Positions 50,749 through 62,920 of a DNA stretch of 64,000 bases are shown in pieces. The notes under the pieces are model-generated. The model did not search any database. It worked only from the letters and a program-made list of their open reading frames with translations, and was not told the DNA's origin. Where the stretch lies: the NCBI GenBank assembly GCA_948099385.1, contig CANUEZ040000205.1:558001-622000 (forward strand), given 5' to 3'. Numbering within the stretch: the stretch's first letter is position 1; each line of letters starts with the position of its first letter. The translations under genes and the position numbers were made by a program. Origin of the DNA: Fasciola hepatica. Taxonomy: Eukaryota; Platyhelminthes; Trematoda; Plagiorchiida; Fasciolidae.

Positions 50749-52992
50749 TTGTATAATATGATTGATCATGCAGCTTGAACGCTCAACTGAGCATTGAAAT
50801 GCATGGGAGCACTGTACAGCTGATTCATCCTCCAAGGGACTCGACTCATCAGCAGTGCACATCGACCGAGGCTACACGAGCACTCCAGCAACCGGTGAAC
50901 CATTGTGAATCGAACAACTTAACAACACAAGGCTATCCGGGATGGCTCTCAACGCTTTGTTCAACATCTACATTACATGATATAGCACCCTTCCCAAACT
51001 CGCTTCAAATTTGAATGGTAAGAACCAGCTTCGCGCACACCGATCCACTCCTATGATGGATGACTTCTCTGTAGGGGCCTAAGTACAACCAACGCATTCC
51101 CAAATGAACAATCTACACAGCTTCCTTACTATGCATGCAATTGATTAGTAGTACGAGATTAGATTAGATTCGATTAGATTAGATTAGTTTAGATTAGATT
51201 AGATTAGATTAGATTAGATTAGATTTGTATAATATGATTGATCATGCAGCTTGAACGCTCAACTGAGCATTGAAATGCATGGAAGCACTGTACAGCTGAT
51301 TCATGCTTGTTGGGACTCGACTCATCAGCAGTGCACATCGACCGAGCCCACACAGGCACTCCAACAACCGGTGAACCATTGTGAATCGAACAACTTAACA
51401 ACACAAGGCTATCCGGCATGGATCACATAGCTTTGCACCACATCTACACTACATGATATAGCACCCTTCCCAAACTCGCTTCAAATTTGAATGGTAAGAA
51501 CCAGCTTCGCGCACACCGATCCACTCCTATGATGGATGACTTCTCTGTACGGGCCGAAGTACAACCAACGCATTCCCAAATGAACAACCTACACAGCTTC
51601 CTTACTATGCATGCAATTGATTAGTAGTACGAGATTAGATTAGATTAGATTAGATTAGATTAGATTTGTATAATATGATTGATCATGCAGCTTGAACGGT
51701 CAACTGAGCATTGAAATGCATGGAAGCACTGTACAGCTGATTCATCCTTGTTGGGACTCGACTCATCAGAAGTGCACATCGACCGAGCCCACACGCGCAC
51801 TCCAACAACCGGTGAACCATTGTGAATCGAACAACTTAACAACACAAGGCTATCCGGGATGGCTCTCAACGCTTTGTTCAACATCTACACTACATGATAT
51901 AGCACCCTTCCCAAACTCGCTTCAAATTTGAATGGTAAGAACCAGCTTCGCGCACACCGATCCACTCCTATGATGGATGACTTCTCTGTACGGGCCGAAG
52001 TACAACCAACGCATTCCCAAATGAACAACCTACACAGCTTCCTTACAATGCATGCAATTGATTAGTAGTACGAGATTAGATTCTATTAAATTAGATTAGA
52101 TTTGTATAATATGATTGATCATGCAGCTTGAACGCTCAACTGAGCATTGAAATGCATGGAAGCACTGTACAGCTGATTCATCCTTTTAGGGACTGGACTC
52201 ACCTGCAGTGCACATCGACCGAGCCCACACGCGCACTCCAACAACCGGTGAACCATTGTGAATCGAACAATTTAACAACACAAGGCTATCCGCGATGGCT
52301 CTCAACGCTTTGTTCAACATCTACACTACATGATATAGCACCCTTCCCAAACTCGCTTCAAATTTGAATGGTAAGAACCAGCTTCGCGCACACCGATCCA
52401 CTCCTATGATGGATGACTTCTCTGTACGGGCCTAAGTATAACCAACGCATTCCCAAATGAACAATCTACACAGCTTCCTTACTATGCATGCAATTGATTA
52501 GTAGTAGGAGATTAGATTAGATTAGATTAGATTAGATAAGTTTAGATTTGTATAATATGATTGATCATGCAGCTTGAACGCTCAACTGAGCATTGAAATC
52601 CATGGAAGCACTGTACAGCTGATTCATCCTTGTTGGGACTCGACTCATCAGCAGTGCACATCGACCGAGCCCACACGGGCATTCCAACAAACGGTGAACC
52701 ATTGTGAATCGAACAACTTAACAACACAAGGCTATCCGGGATGGCTCTTAACGCTTTGTTCAACATCTACACTACATGATATAGCACCCTTCCCAAACTC
52801 GCTTCAAATTTGAATGGTAAGAACCAGCTTCGCGCACACCGATCCACTCCTATGATGGATGACTTCTCTGTAGGGGCCTAAGTACAACCAACGCATTCCC
52901 AAATGAACAACCTACACAGCTTCCTTACTATGCATGCAATTGATTAGTAGTACGAGATTAGATTAGATTAGATTAGATTAGATAAGTTTAGT
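50749..52992 (+). repeat. Five-monomer higher-order repeat, unit 2
   Basis: Second copy of the five-monomer block, adjacent to the first. Differences include the 51667 monomer, which carries CATCAGAAGTGC and AACGGTCAACTG, variants otherwise seen in the monomer at 61467. This points to exchange with a distant part of the array. Confidence 0.87.
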
Positions 52993-53053
52993 TTTGTATA
53001 ATATGATTGATCATGCAGCTTGAACGCTCAACTGAGCATTGAAATCCATGGAA

Positions 53054-53103
53054 GCACTGTACAGCTGTTTCATCCTTGTTGGGACTCGACTCATCAGCAG
53101 TGC
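53054..53103 (-). ncRNA. Hammerhead ribozyme motif, GAAA form, monomer 19
   Basis: It has the intact boxes CTGATGA and GAAA, perfect stem I and the GTA cleavage triplet on the minus strand. Here the GAAA box is combined with the majority CAACAA loop of stem II. It therefore differs from the majority form essentially at the one base that repairs position 15.1. Confidence 0.66.
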
Positions 53104-54326
53104 ACATCGACCGAGCCCACACGCGCACTCCAACAACCGGTGAACCATTGTGAATCGAACAACTTAACAAAACAAGGCTATCCGGGATGGCTCTCAACGC
53201 TTTGTTCAACATCTACACTACATGAAATTGCACCCTTCCCAAACTCGCTTCAAATTTGAATGGTAAGAACCAGCTTCGCGCACACCGATCCCCTCCTATG
53301 ATGGATGACTTCTCTGTACGGGCCGAAGTACAACCAACGCATTCCCAAATGAACAACCTACACAGCTTCCTTACAATGCATGCAATTGATTAGTAGTACG
53401 AGATTAGATTAGATTAGATAAGTTTAGATTTGTATAATATGATTGATCATGCAGCTTGAACGCTCAACTGAGCATTGAAATGCAAGGAAGCACTGTACAG
53501 CTGATTCATCCTTGTTGGGACTCGACTCATCAGCAGTGCACATCGACCGAGCCCCCACGGGCACTCCAACAACCGGTGAACCATTGTGAATCGAACAACT
53601 TAACAACACAAGGCTATCCGGGATGGCTCTCAACGCTTTGTTCAACATCTACACTACATGATATAGCACTCTTCCCAAACTCGCTTCAAATTTCAATGGT
53701 AAGAACCAGCTTCGCGCACACCGATCCACTCCTATGATGGACGACTTCTCTGTAGGGGCCTAAGTATAACCAACGCATTCCCAAATGAACAATCTACACA
53801 GCTTCCTTACTATGCATGCAATTGATTAGTAGTACGAGATTAGATTAGATTAGATTAGATTAGATAAATTTAGTTTTGTATAATATGATTGATCATGCAG
53901 CTTGAACGCTCAACTGAGCATTGAAATCCATGCAAGCACTCACTGTACAGCTGATTCATCCTTGTTGGGACTCGACTCATCAGCAGTGCACATCGACCGA
54001 GCCCACACGGGCATTCCAACAACCGGTGAACCATTGTGAATCGAACAACTTAACAACACAAGGCTATCCGGGATGGCTCTCAACGCTTTGTTCAACATCC
54101 ACACTACATGATATTGCAACCTTCCCAAACTTGCTTCAAATTTGAATGGAAAGAACCAGCTTCGCGCACACCGATCCACTCCTATGATGGATGACTTCTC
54201 TGTACGGGCCTAAGTACAACCAACGCATTCCCAAATGAACAACCTACACAGCTTCCTCACTATGCATGCAATTGATTAGTAGTACGAGATTAGATTATAT
54301 TAGATTAGATTAGATTAGATTAGATT

Positions 54327-55673
54327 TTTATAATATGATTGATCATGCAGCTTGAACGCTCAACTGAGCATTGAAATGCATGGAAGCACTGTACAGCTGA
54401 TTCATCCTTGTTGGGACTCGACTCATCAGCAGTGCACATCGACCGAGGCCACACGCGCACTCCAACAACCGTTGAACCATTGTGAATCGAACAACTTAAC
54501 AACACAAGGCTATCCGGGATGGCTCACATAGCTTTGCACAACATGTACACTACATGTTAAGGCACCCTTCCCAAACTGGCTTCAAATTTGAATGGTAAGA
54601 ACCAGCTTCGCGCACACCGATCCACTCCTATGATGGATGACTTCTCTGTAGGGGCCTAAGTTCAACCAACGCATTCCCAAATGAACAACCTACACAGCTT
54701 CCTTACTATGCATGCAATTGATTAGTAGTACGAGATTAGATTAGATTAGATTAGATTAGATTAGATTAGATTAGATTTGTATAATATGATTGATCATGCA
54801 GCTTGAACGCTCAAGTGAACATTGAAATGCATGGAAGCACTGTACAGGTGATTCATCTTTGTTGGTACTCGACTCATCAGCAGTGCACATCGATCGAGCC
54901 CACACGCGCACTCCAACAACCGGTGAACCATTGTGAATCGAACAACTTAACAACACAAGGCTATCCGGGATGGCTCTCAACGCTTTGTTCAACATCTACA
55001 CTACATGATATAGCACTCTTCCGAAACTCGCTTTGAATGGTATGATCCAGGTTCGCGCACACCGATCCACTCCTATGATGGATGACTTCTCTGTAGAGGC
55101 CTCAGTACAACCAACGCATTCCCAAATGAACAATCTACACAGCTTTCTTACTATGCATGCAATTGATTAGTAGTACGGGATTAGATTAGATTAGATTAGA
55201 TTAGATTAGATTAGATTAGATTAGATTAGATTTGTATAATATGATTGATCATGCAGCTTGAACACTCAACTGAGCATTGAAATGCATGGAAGCACTGTAC
55301 AGCTGTTTCATCCTCTAAGGGACTCGACTCATCAGCAGTGCACATCGACCGAGCCCCCACGGGCACTCCAACAACCGTTGAACCATTGTGAATCGAACAA
55401 CTTAACAACACAAGGCTATCCGGGATGGCTCTCAACGCTTTGTTAAACATCTACACTACATGATATAGCACCCTTCCCAAACTCGCTTCAAATTTCAATG
55501 GTAAGAACCAGCTTCGCGCACACCGATCCACTCCTATGATGGATGACTTCTCTGTAGGGGCCTGAATACAACCAACGCATTCCCAAATGAACAATCTACA
55601 CAGCTTCCTTACTATGCATGCAAATGATTAGTAGTACGAGATTAGATTAGATTAGATTAGATTAGATTAGATT
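54327..55673 (+). repeat. Three-monomer higher-order repeat, unit 1
   Basis: Monomers 54327, 54776 and 55231 correspond to 55674, 56123 and 56568 (offset 1347, then 1337). Private variants are TACATGTTAAGGCACC, CAAGTGAACATTG with TTGTTGGTACTCG, and CTCTAAGGG with GAAA in the ribozyme. Confidence 0.87.
55292..55341 (-). ncRNA. Hammerhead ribozyme motif, GAAA form, monomer 24
   Basis: Same architecture and same stem II loop (CTTAGA) as the motif at 45950-45999. It lies in the third monomer of the first 3-unit higher-order repeat. Confidence 0.67.
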
Positions 55674-57009
55674 TGTATAATATGATTGATCATGCAGCTT
55701 GAACGCTCAACTGAGCATTGAAATGCATGGAAGCACTGTACAGCTGATTCATCCTTGTTGGGACTCGACTCATCAGCAGTGCACATCGACCGAGGCCACA
55801 CGCGCACTCCAACAACCGTTGAACCATTGTGAATCGAACAACTTAACAACACAAGGCTATCCGGGATGGCTCACATAGCTTTGCACCACATGTACACTAC
55901 ATGTTAAGGCACCCTTCCCAAACTGGCTTCAAATTTGAATGGTAAGAACCAGCTTCGCGCACACCGATCCACTCCTATGATGGATGACTTCTCTGTAGGG
56001 GCCTAAGTACAACCAACGCATTCCCAAATGAACAACCTACACAGCTTCCTTACTATGCATGCAATTGATTAGTAGTACGAGATTAGATTAGATTAGATTA
56101 GATTAGATTAGATTAGATTAGATTTGTATAATATGATTGATCATGCAGCTTGAACGCTCAAGTGAACATTGAAATCCATGGAAGCACTGTACAGGAGATT
56201 CATCTTTGTTGGTACTCGACTCATCAGCAGTGCACATCGATCGAGCCCACACGCGCACTCCAACAACCGGTGAACCATTGTGAATCGAACAACTTACCAA
56301 CACAAGGCTATCCGGGATGGCTCTCAACGCTTTGTTCAACATCTACACTACATGATATAGCACTCTTCCGAAACTCGCTTTGAATGGTATGAACCAGGTT
56401 CGCGCACACCGATCCACTCCTATGATGGATGACTTCTCTGTAGAGGCCTCAGTACAACCAACGCATTCACAAATGAACAATCTACACAGCTTCCTTTCTA
56501 TGCATGCAATTGATTAGTAGAAGGAGATTAGATTAGATTAGATTAGATTAGATTATATTAGATTAGATTTGTATAATATGATTGATCATGCAGCTTGAAC
56601 ACTCAACTGAGCATTGAAATGCATGGAAGCACTGTACAGCTGTTTCATCCTCTAAGGGACTCGATTCATCAGCAGTCCACATCGACCGAGCAACGACGGG
56701 GACTCCAACAACCGTTGAACCATTGTGAATCGAACAACTTAACAACACAAGGCTATCCGGGATGGCTCTCAACGCTTTGTTCAAAATCTACACTACATGA
56801 TATGGCACCCTTCCCAAACTCGCTTCAAATTTCAATGGTAAGAACCAGCTTCGCGCACACCGATCCACTCCTATGATGGATGACTTCTCTGTACGGGCCG
56901 AAGTACAACCAACGCATTCCCAAATGAACAACCTACACAGCTTCCTTACTATGCATGCAATTGATTAGTAGTACGAGATTAGATTAGATTAGATTAGATT
57001 AGATTAGAT
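55674..57009 (+). repeat. Three-monomer higher-order repeat, unit 2
   Basis: Second copy of the three-monomer block. It differs by scattered substitutions, including the stem I damage in the ribozyme of its last monomer. Confidence 0.86.
56629..56678 (-). ncRNA. Hammerhead motif, GAAA form but stem I damaged, monomer 27
   Basis: GAAA and the GTA triplet are kept. However, one stem I strand has changed (plus strand CAGTCC instead of CAGTGC), so one pair near the middle of the stem is lost. The base after CTGATGA is also altered (A instead of G). It is the higher-order counterpart of 55292-55341 and shows decay after duplication. Confidence 0.6.
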
Positions 57010-59231
57010 TTCTATAATATGATTGATCATGCAGCTTGAGCGCTCAACTGAGCATTGAAATCCATGGAAGCACTGTACAGCTGATTCATCCATGTTCGGA
57101 CTCGACTCATCAGCAGTGCACATCGACCGAGGCTACACGAGCACTCCAGCAACCGGTGAACCATTGTGAATCGAACAACTTTACAACTCAATGCTATCCC
57201 GGTTTTCTCACATAGATTTGCACCACATTTACACTACATGATATAGCACCCTTCCCAAACTCGCTTCAAATTTGAATGGTAAGAACCAGCTTCGCGCACA
57301 CCGATCCACTCCTATGATGGATGACTTCTCTGTAGGGGCCTAAGTACAACCAACGCATTCCCAAATGAACAATCTACACAGCTTCCTTACTATGCATGCA
57401 ATTGATTAGTAGTACGAGATTAGATTAGATTAGATTAGATTAGATTTGATTTGTATAATATGATTGATCATGCAGCTTGAACGCTCAACTGAGCATTGAA
57501 ATGCAAGGAAGGACTGTACAGCTGATTCATCCTTGTTGGGACTCGACTCATCAGCAGTGCACATCGACCGAGCCCACACGGGCACTCCACTAACCGGTGA
57601 ACCATTGTGAATCGAACAACTTAACAACACAAGGCTATCCGGGATGGCTCACATAGCTTTGCACCACATCTACACTACATGATATAGCACCCTTCCCAAA
57701 CTCGCTTCAAATTTGAATGGTAAGAACCAGCTTCGCGCACACCGATCCACTCCTATGACGGATGACTTCTCTGTACGGGCCTAAGTACAACCAACGCATT
57801 CCCAAATGAACAACCTACACAGCTTCCTTACTATGCATGCAATTGATTAATAGTACGAGATTAGATTAGATTAGATTAGATTAGATTTGTATAATATGAT
57901 TGATCATGCAGCTTGAACGCTCAACTGAGCATTGAAATGCATGGAAGCACTGTACAGCTGATTCATCCTTGTTGGGACTCGACTCATCAGCAGTGCACAT
58001 CGACCGAGCCCACACGCGCACTCCAACAACCGGTGAACCATTGTGAATCGAACAATTTAACAACACAAGGCTATCCGCGATGGCTCTCAACGCTTTGTTC
58101 AACATCTACACTACATGATATAGCACCCTTCCCAAACTCGCTTCAAATTTGAATGGTAAGAACCAGCTTCGCGCACACCGATCCACTCCTATGATGGATG
58201 ACTTCTCTGTAGGGGCCTAAGTACAACCAACGCATTCCCAAATGAACAACCTACACAGCTTCCTTACTATGCATGCAATTGATTAGTAGTACGAGATTAG
58301 ATTAGATTAGATTAGATTAGATTAGATTAGATTAGATTTGTATAATATGATTGATCATGCAGCTTGAGCGCTCAACTGAGCATTGAAATCCATGCAAGCA
58401 CTCACTGTACAGCTGATTCATCCTTGTTGGGACTCGACTCATCAGCAGTGCACATCGACCGAGCCCCCACGGGCACTCCAACAACCGGTGAACCATTGTG
58501 AATCGAACAATTTAACAACACAAGGCTATCCGCGATGGCTCTCAACGCTTTGTTCAACATCTACACTACATGATATAGCACCCTTCCCAAACTCGCTTCA
58601 AATTTGAATGGTAAGAACCAGCTTCGCGCACACCGATCCACTCCTATGATGGATGACTTCTCTGTAGGGGCCTAAGTACAACCAACGCATTCCCAAATGA
58701 ACAATCTACACAGCTTCCTTACTATGCATGCAAATGATTAGTAGTACGAGATTAGATTAGATTAGATTAGATAAGATTAGATTAGATTTGTATAATATGA
58801 TTGATCATGCAGCTTGAACGCTCAACTGAGCATTGAAATGCATGGAAGCACTCACTGTACAGCTGATTCATCCTTGTTGGGACTCGACTCATCTGCAGTG
58901 CACATCGACCGAGCCCACACGGGCACTCCAACAACCGGTGAACCATTGTGAATCGAACAACTTAACAACACAAGGCTATCCGGGATGGCTCTCAACGCAT
59001 TGTTCAACATCTACACTACATGATATAGCACCCTTCCCAAACTCGCTTCAATTTTGAATGGTAAGAACCGGTGTCGCGCACACCGATCCTCTCCTATGAT
59101 GGATGACTTCTCTGTATGGGCCTAAGTACAACCAACGCATTCCCAAATGAACAACCTACACAGCTTTCTTACTATGCATGCAATTGATTAGTAGTAGGAG
59201 ATTAGATTAGATTAGATTAGATTAGATTAGA

Positions 59232-61907
59232 TTTGTATAATATGATTGATCATGCAGCTTGAGCGCTCAACTGAGCATTGAAATGCAAGGAAGGACTGTA
59301 CAGCTGATTCATCCTTGTTCGGACTCGACTCATCAGCAGTGCACATCGACCGAGCCCACACGCGCACTCCAACAACCGGTGAATCATTGTGAATCGAACA
59401 ATTTAACAACACAAGGCTATCCGGGATGTCTCACATAGCTTTGCACCACATCTACACTACATCACATAGCACCCTTCCCAAACTCGCTTCAAATTTGAAT
59501 GGTAAGAACCAGCTTCGCGCACACCGATCGACTCCTATGATGGATGACTTCTCTGTAGGGGCCTAAGTACAACCAACGCATTCCCAAATGAACAACCTAC
59601 ACAGCTTCCTTACTATGCATGCAATTGATTAGTAGTACGAGATTAGATTAGATTAGATTAGATTAGATTAGATGAGATTAGATTAGATTTGTATAATATG
59701 ATTGACCATGCAGCTTGAGCGCTCAACTGAGCATTGAAATGCATGGAAGCACTGTACAGCTGTTTCATCCTCTAAGGGACTCGACTCATCAGCAGTGCAC
59801 ATCGACCGAGCCCCCACGGGCAATCCAACAACCGGTGAACCATTGTGAATCGAACAACTTACCAACACAAGGCTATCCCGGATGGCTCTCAACGCTTTGT
59901 TCAACATCTACACTACATGATATAGCACCCTTCCCAAACTCGCTTCAAATTTGAATGGTAAGAACCGGCTTCGCGCACACCGATCCTCTCCTTCGATGGA
60001 TGACTTCTCTGTAGGGGCCTAAGTACAACCAACGCATTCCCAAATGAACAACCTACACAGCTTTCTTACTATGCATGCAATTGATTAGAAGTACGAGATT
60101 AGATTAGATTAGATTAGATTAGATTAGATTAGATTTGTATAATATGATTGATCATGCAGCTTGAACGCTCAACTGAGCATTGAAATGCATGGAAGCACTG
60201 TACAGCTGATTCATCCTTGTTGGGACTCGACTCATCAGCAGTGCACATCGACCGAGCCCACACGCGCACTTCAACAACCGGTGAACCATTGTGAATCGAA
60301 CAACTTAACAACACATAGCTATCCGGGATTGCTCTCAACGCTTTGTTCAACATCTGCACTACATGATATAGCACCCTTCCCAAACTCGCTTCAAATTTGA
60401 ATGGTAAGAACCAGCTTCGCGCACACCGATCCACTCCTATGATGGATGACTTCTCTGTAGGGGCCGAAGTACAACCAACGCATTCCCAAATGAACAACCT
60501 ACACAGCTTTCTTACTATGCATGCAATTGATTAGTAGTACGAGATTAGATTAGATTAGATTAGATAAGATTAGATTAGATTTGTATAATATGATTGATCA
60601 TGCAGCTTGAACGCTCAACTGAGCATTGAAATGCATGGAAGCACTGTACAGCTGATTCATCCTTGCTGGGACTCGACTCATCAGCAGTGCACATCGACCG
60701 AGCCCACACGGGCAATCCAACAACCACTGAACCATTGTGAATCGAACAACTTACCAACACAAGGCTAACCGGGATGGCTCTCAACGCTTTGTTCAACATC
60801 TACACTACATGATATAGCACCCTTCCCAAACTCGCTTCAAATTTGAATGGTACGAACCGGCTTCGCGCACACCGATCCTCTCCTTCGATGGATGACTTCT
60901 CTGTAGGGGCCTAAGTACAACCAACGCATTCCCAAATGAACAACCTACACAGCTTCCTTACTATGCATGCAGTTGATTAGTAGTACGAGATTAGATTAGA
61001 TTAGATTAGATTAGATTAGATTAGATTAGATTTCTATAATATGATTGATCATGCAGCTTGAACACTCAACTGAGCATTGAAATGCATGGAAGCACTGTAC
61101 AGCTGATTCATCCTTTTTGGGACTCGACTCATCAGCAGTGCACATCGACCGAGCCCACACGCGCACTCCAACAACCGGTGAACCATTGTGAATCGAACAA
61201 CTTAACAACACAAGGCTATCCGGGATGGCTCTCAACACTTTGTTCAACATCTACACTACATGATAAAGCACCCTTCCCAAACTCGCTTCAAATTTGAATG
61301 GTAAGAACCAGCTTCGCGCACACCGATCCACTCCTATGATGGATGAATTCTCTGTAGGGGCCTAAGTACAACCAACGCATTCCCAAATGAACAACCTACA
61401 CAGCTTCCTTACAATGCATGCAATTGATTAGTAGTACGAGATTATATTAGATTAGATTAGATTAGATTCGTATAATATGATTGATCATGCAGCTTGAACG
61501 GTCAACTGAGCATTGAAATGCATGGAAGCACTGTACAGCTGATTCATCCTTGTTGGGACTCGACTCATCAGAAGTGCACATCGACCGAGCCCACACGCGC
61601 ACTCCAACAACCGGTGAACCATTGTGAATCGAACAACCTAACAACACAAGGCTATCCGGGATGGCTCTCAACGCTTTGTTCAACATCTACACTACATGAT
61701 ATAGCACCCTTCCCAAACTCGCTTCAAATTCGAATGGTGAGAACCAGCTTCGCGCAAACCGATCGACTCTTTCGATGGATGACTTCTCTGTAGGGGCCTA
61801 AGTACAACCAACGCATTCCCAAATGAACAACCTACACAGCTTTCTTACTATGCATGCAATTGATTAGTAGTACGAGATTAGATTAGATTAGATTAGATTA
61901 GATTAGA
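59232..61907 (+). repeat. Six-monomer higher-order repeat, unit 1
   Basis: Monomers 59232, 59688, 60135, 60581, 61032 and 61467 form a block of 2676 bp that restarts at 61908. Private variants include GCAAGGAAGGACTG with TCACATAGC in the first and CTCTAAGGG with GGGCAATCC in the second. Confidence 0.85.
59749..59798 (-). ncRNA. Hammerhead ribozyme motif, GAAA form, monomer 34
   Basis: All boxes are intact, with the CTTAGA loop. It sits in the second unit of the 6-monomer higher-order repeat, and its counterpart one repeat later is at 62425-62474. Confidence 0.67.
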
Positions 61908-62424
61908 TTTGTATAATATGATTGATCATGCAGCTTGAGCGCTCAACTGAGCATTGAAATGCAAGGAAGGACTGTACAGCTGATTCATCCTTGTTGGGAC
62001 TCGACTCATCAGCAGTGCACATCGACCGAGCCCACACGCGCACTCCAACAACCGGTGAATCATTGTGAATCGAACAATTTAACAACACAAGGCTATCCGG
62101 GATGTCTCACATAGCTTTGCACCACATCTACACTACATCACATAGCACCCTTCCCAAACTCGCTTCAAATTTGAATGGTAAGAACCAGCTTCGCGCACAC
62201 CGATCCACTCCTATGATGGATGACTTCTCTGTAGGGGCCTAAGTACAACCAACGCATTCCCAAATGAACAACCTACACAGCTTCCTTACTATGCATGCAA
62301 TTGATTAGTAGTACGAGATTAGATTATATTAGATTAGATTAGATTATATGAGATTAGATTAGATTTGTATAATATGATTGACCATGCAGCTTGAGCGCTC
62401 AACTGAGCATTGAAATGCATGGAA

Positions 62425-62474
62425 GCACTGTACAGCTGTTTCATCCTCTAAGGGACTCGACTCATCAGCAGTGC
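62425..62474 (-). ncRNA. Hammerhead ribozyme motif, GAAA form, monomer 40
   Basis: Identical in layout to 59749-59798, from which it appears to derive by block duplication (offset 2676). CTGATGA, GAAA, stem I and the GTA triplet are all present. Confidence 0.67.
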
Positions 62475-62870
62475 ACATCGACCGAGCCCCCACGGGCAAT
62501 CCAACAACCGGTGAACCATTGTGAATCGAAAAACTTACCAACACAAGGCTATCCGCGATGGCTCTCAACGCTTTGTTCAACATCTACACTACATGATATA
62601 GCACCCTTCCCAAACTCGCTTCAAATTTGAATGGTAAGAACCGGCTTCGCGCACACCGATCCTCTCCTTCGATGGATGACTTCTCTGTAGGGGCCTAAGT
62701 ACAACCAACGCATTCCCAAATGAACAACCTACACAGCTTTCTTACTATGCATGCAATTGATTAGAAGTACGAGATTAGATTAGATTAGATTAGATTAGAT
62801 TAGATTAGATTTGTATAATATGATTGATCATGCAGCTTGAACGCTCAACTGAGCATTGAAATTCATGGAA

Positions 62871-62920
62871 GCACTGTACAGCTGTTTCATCCTTGTTGGG
62901 ACTCGACTCATCAGCAGTGC
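62871..62920 (-). ncRNA. Hammerhead ribozyme motif, GAAA form, monomer 41
   Basis: The boxes are intact and the loop is the majority CAACAA. Its counterpart one higher-order repeat earlier (monomer at 60135) has GAAT, so the GAAA state here arose or was copied in after the block duplication. Confidence 0.66.
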
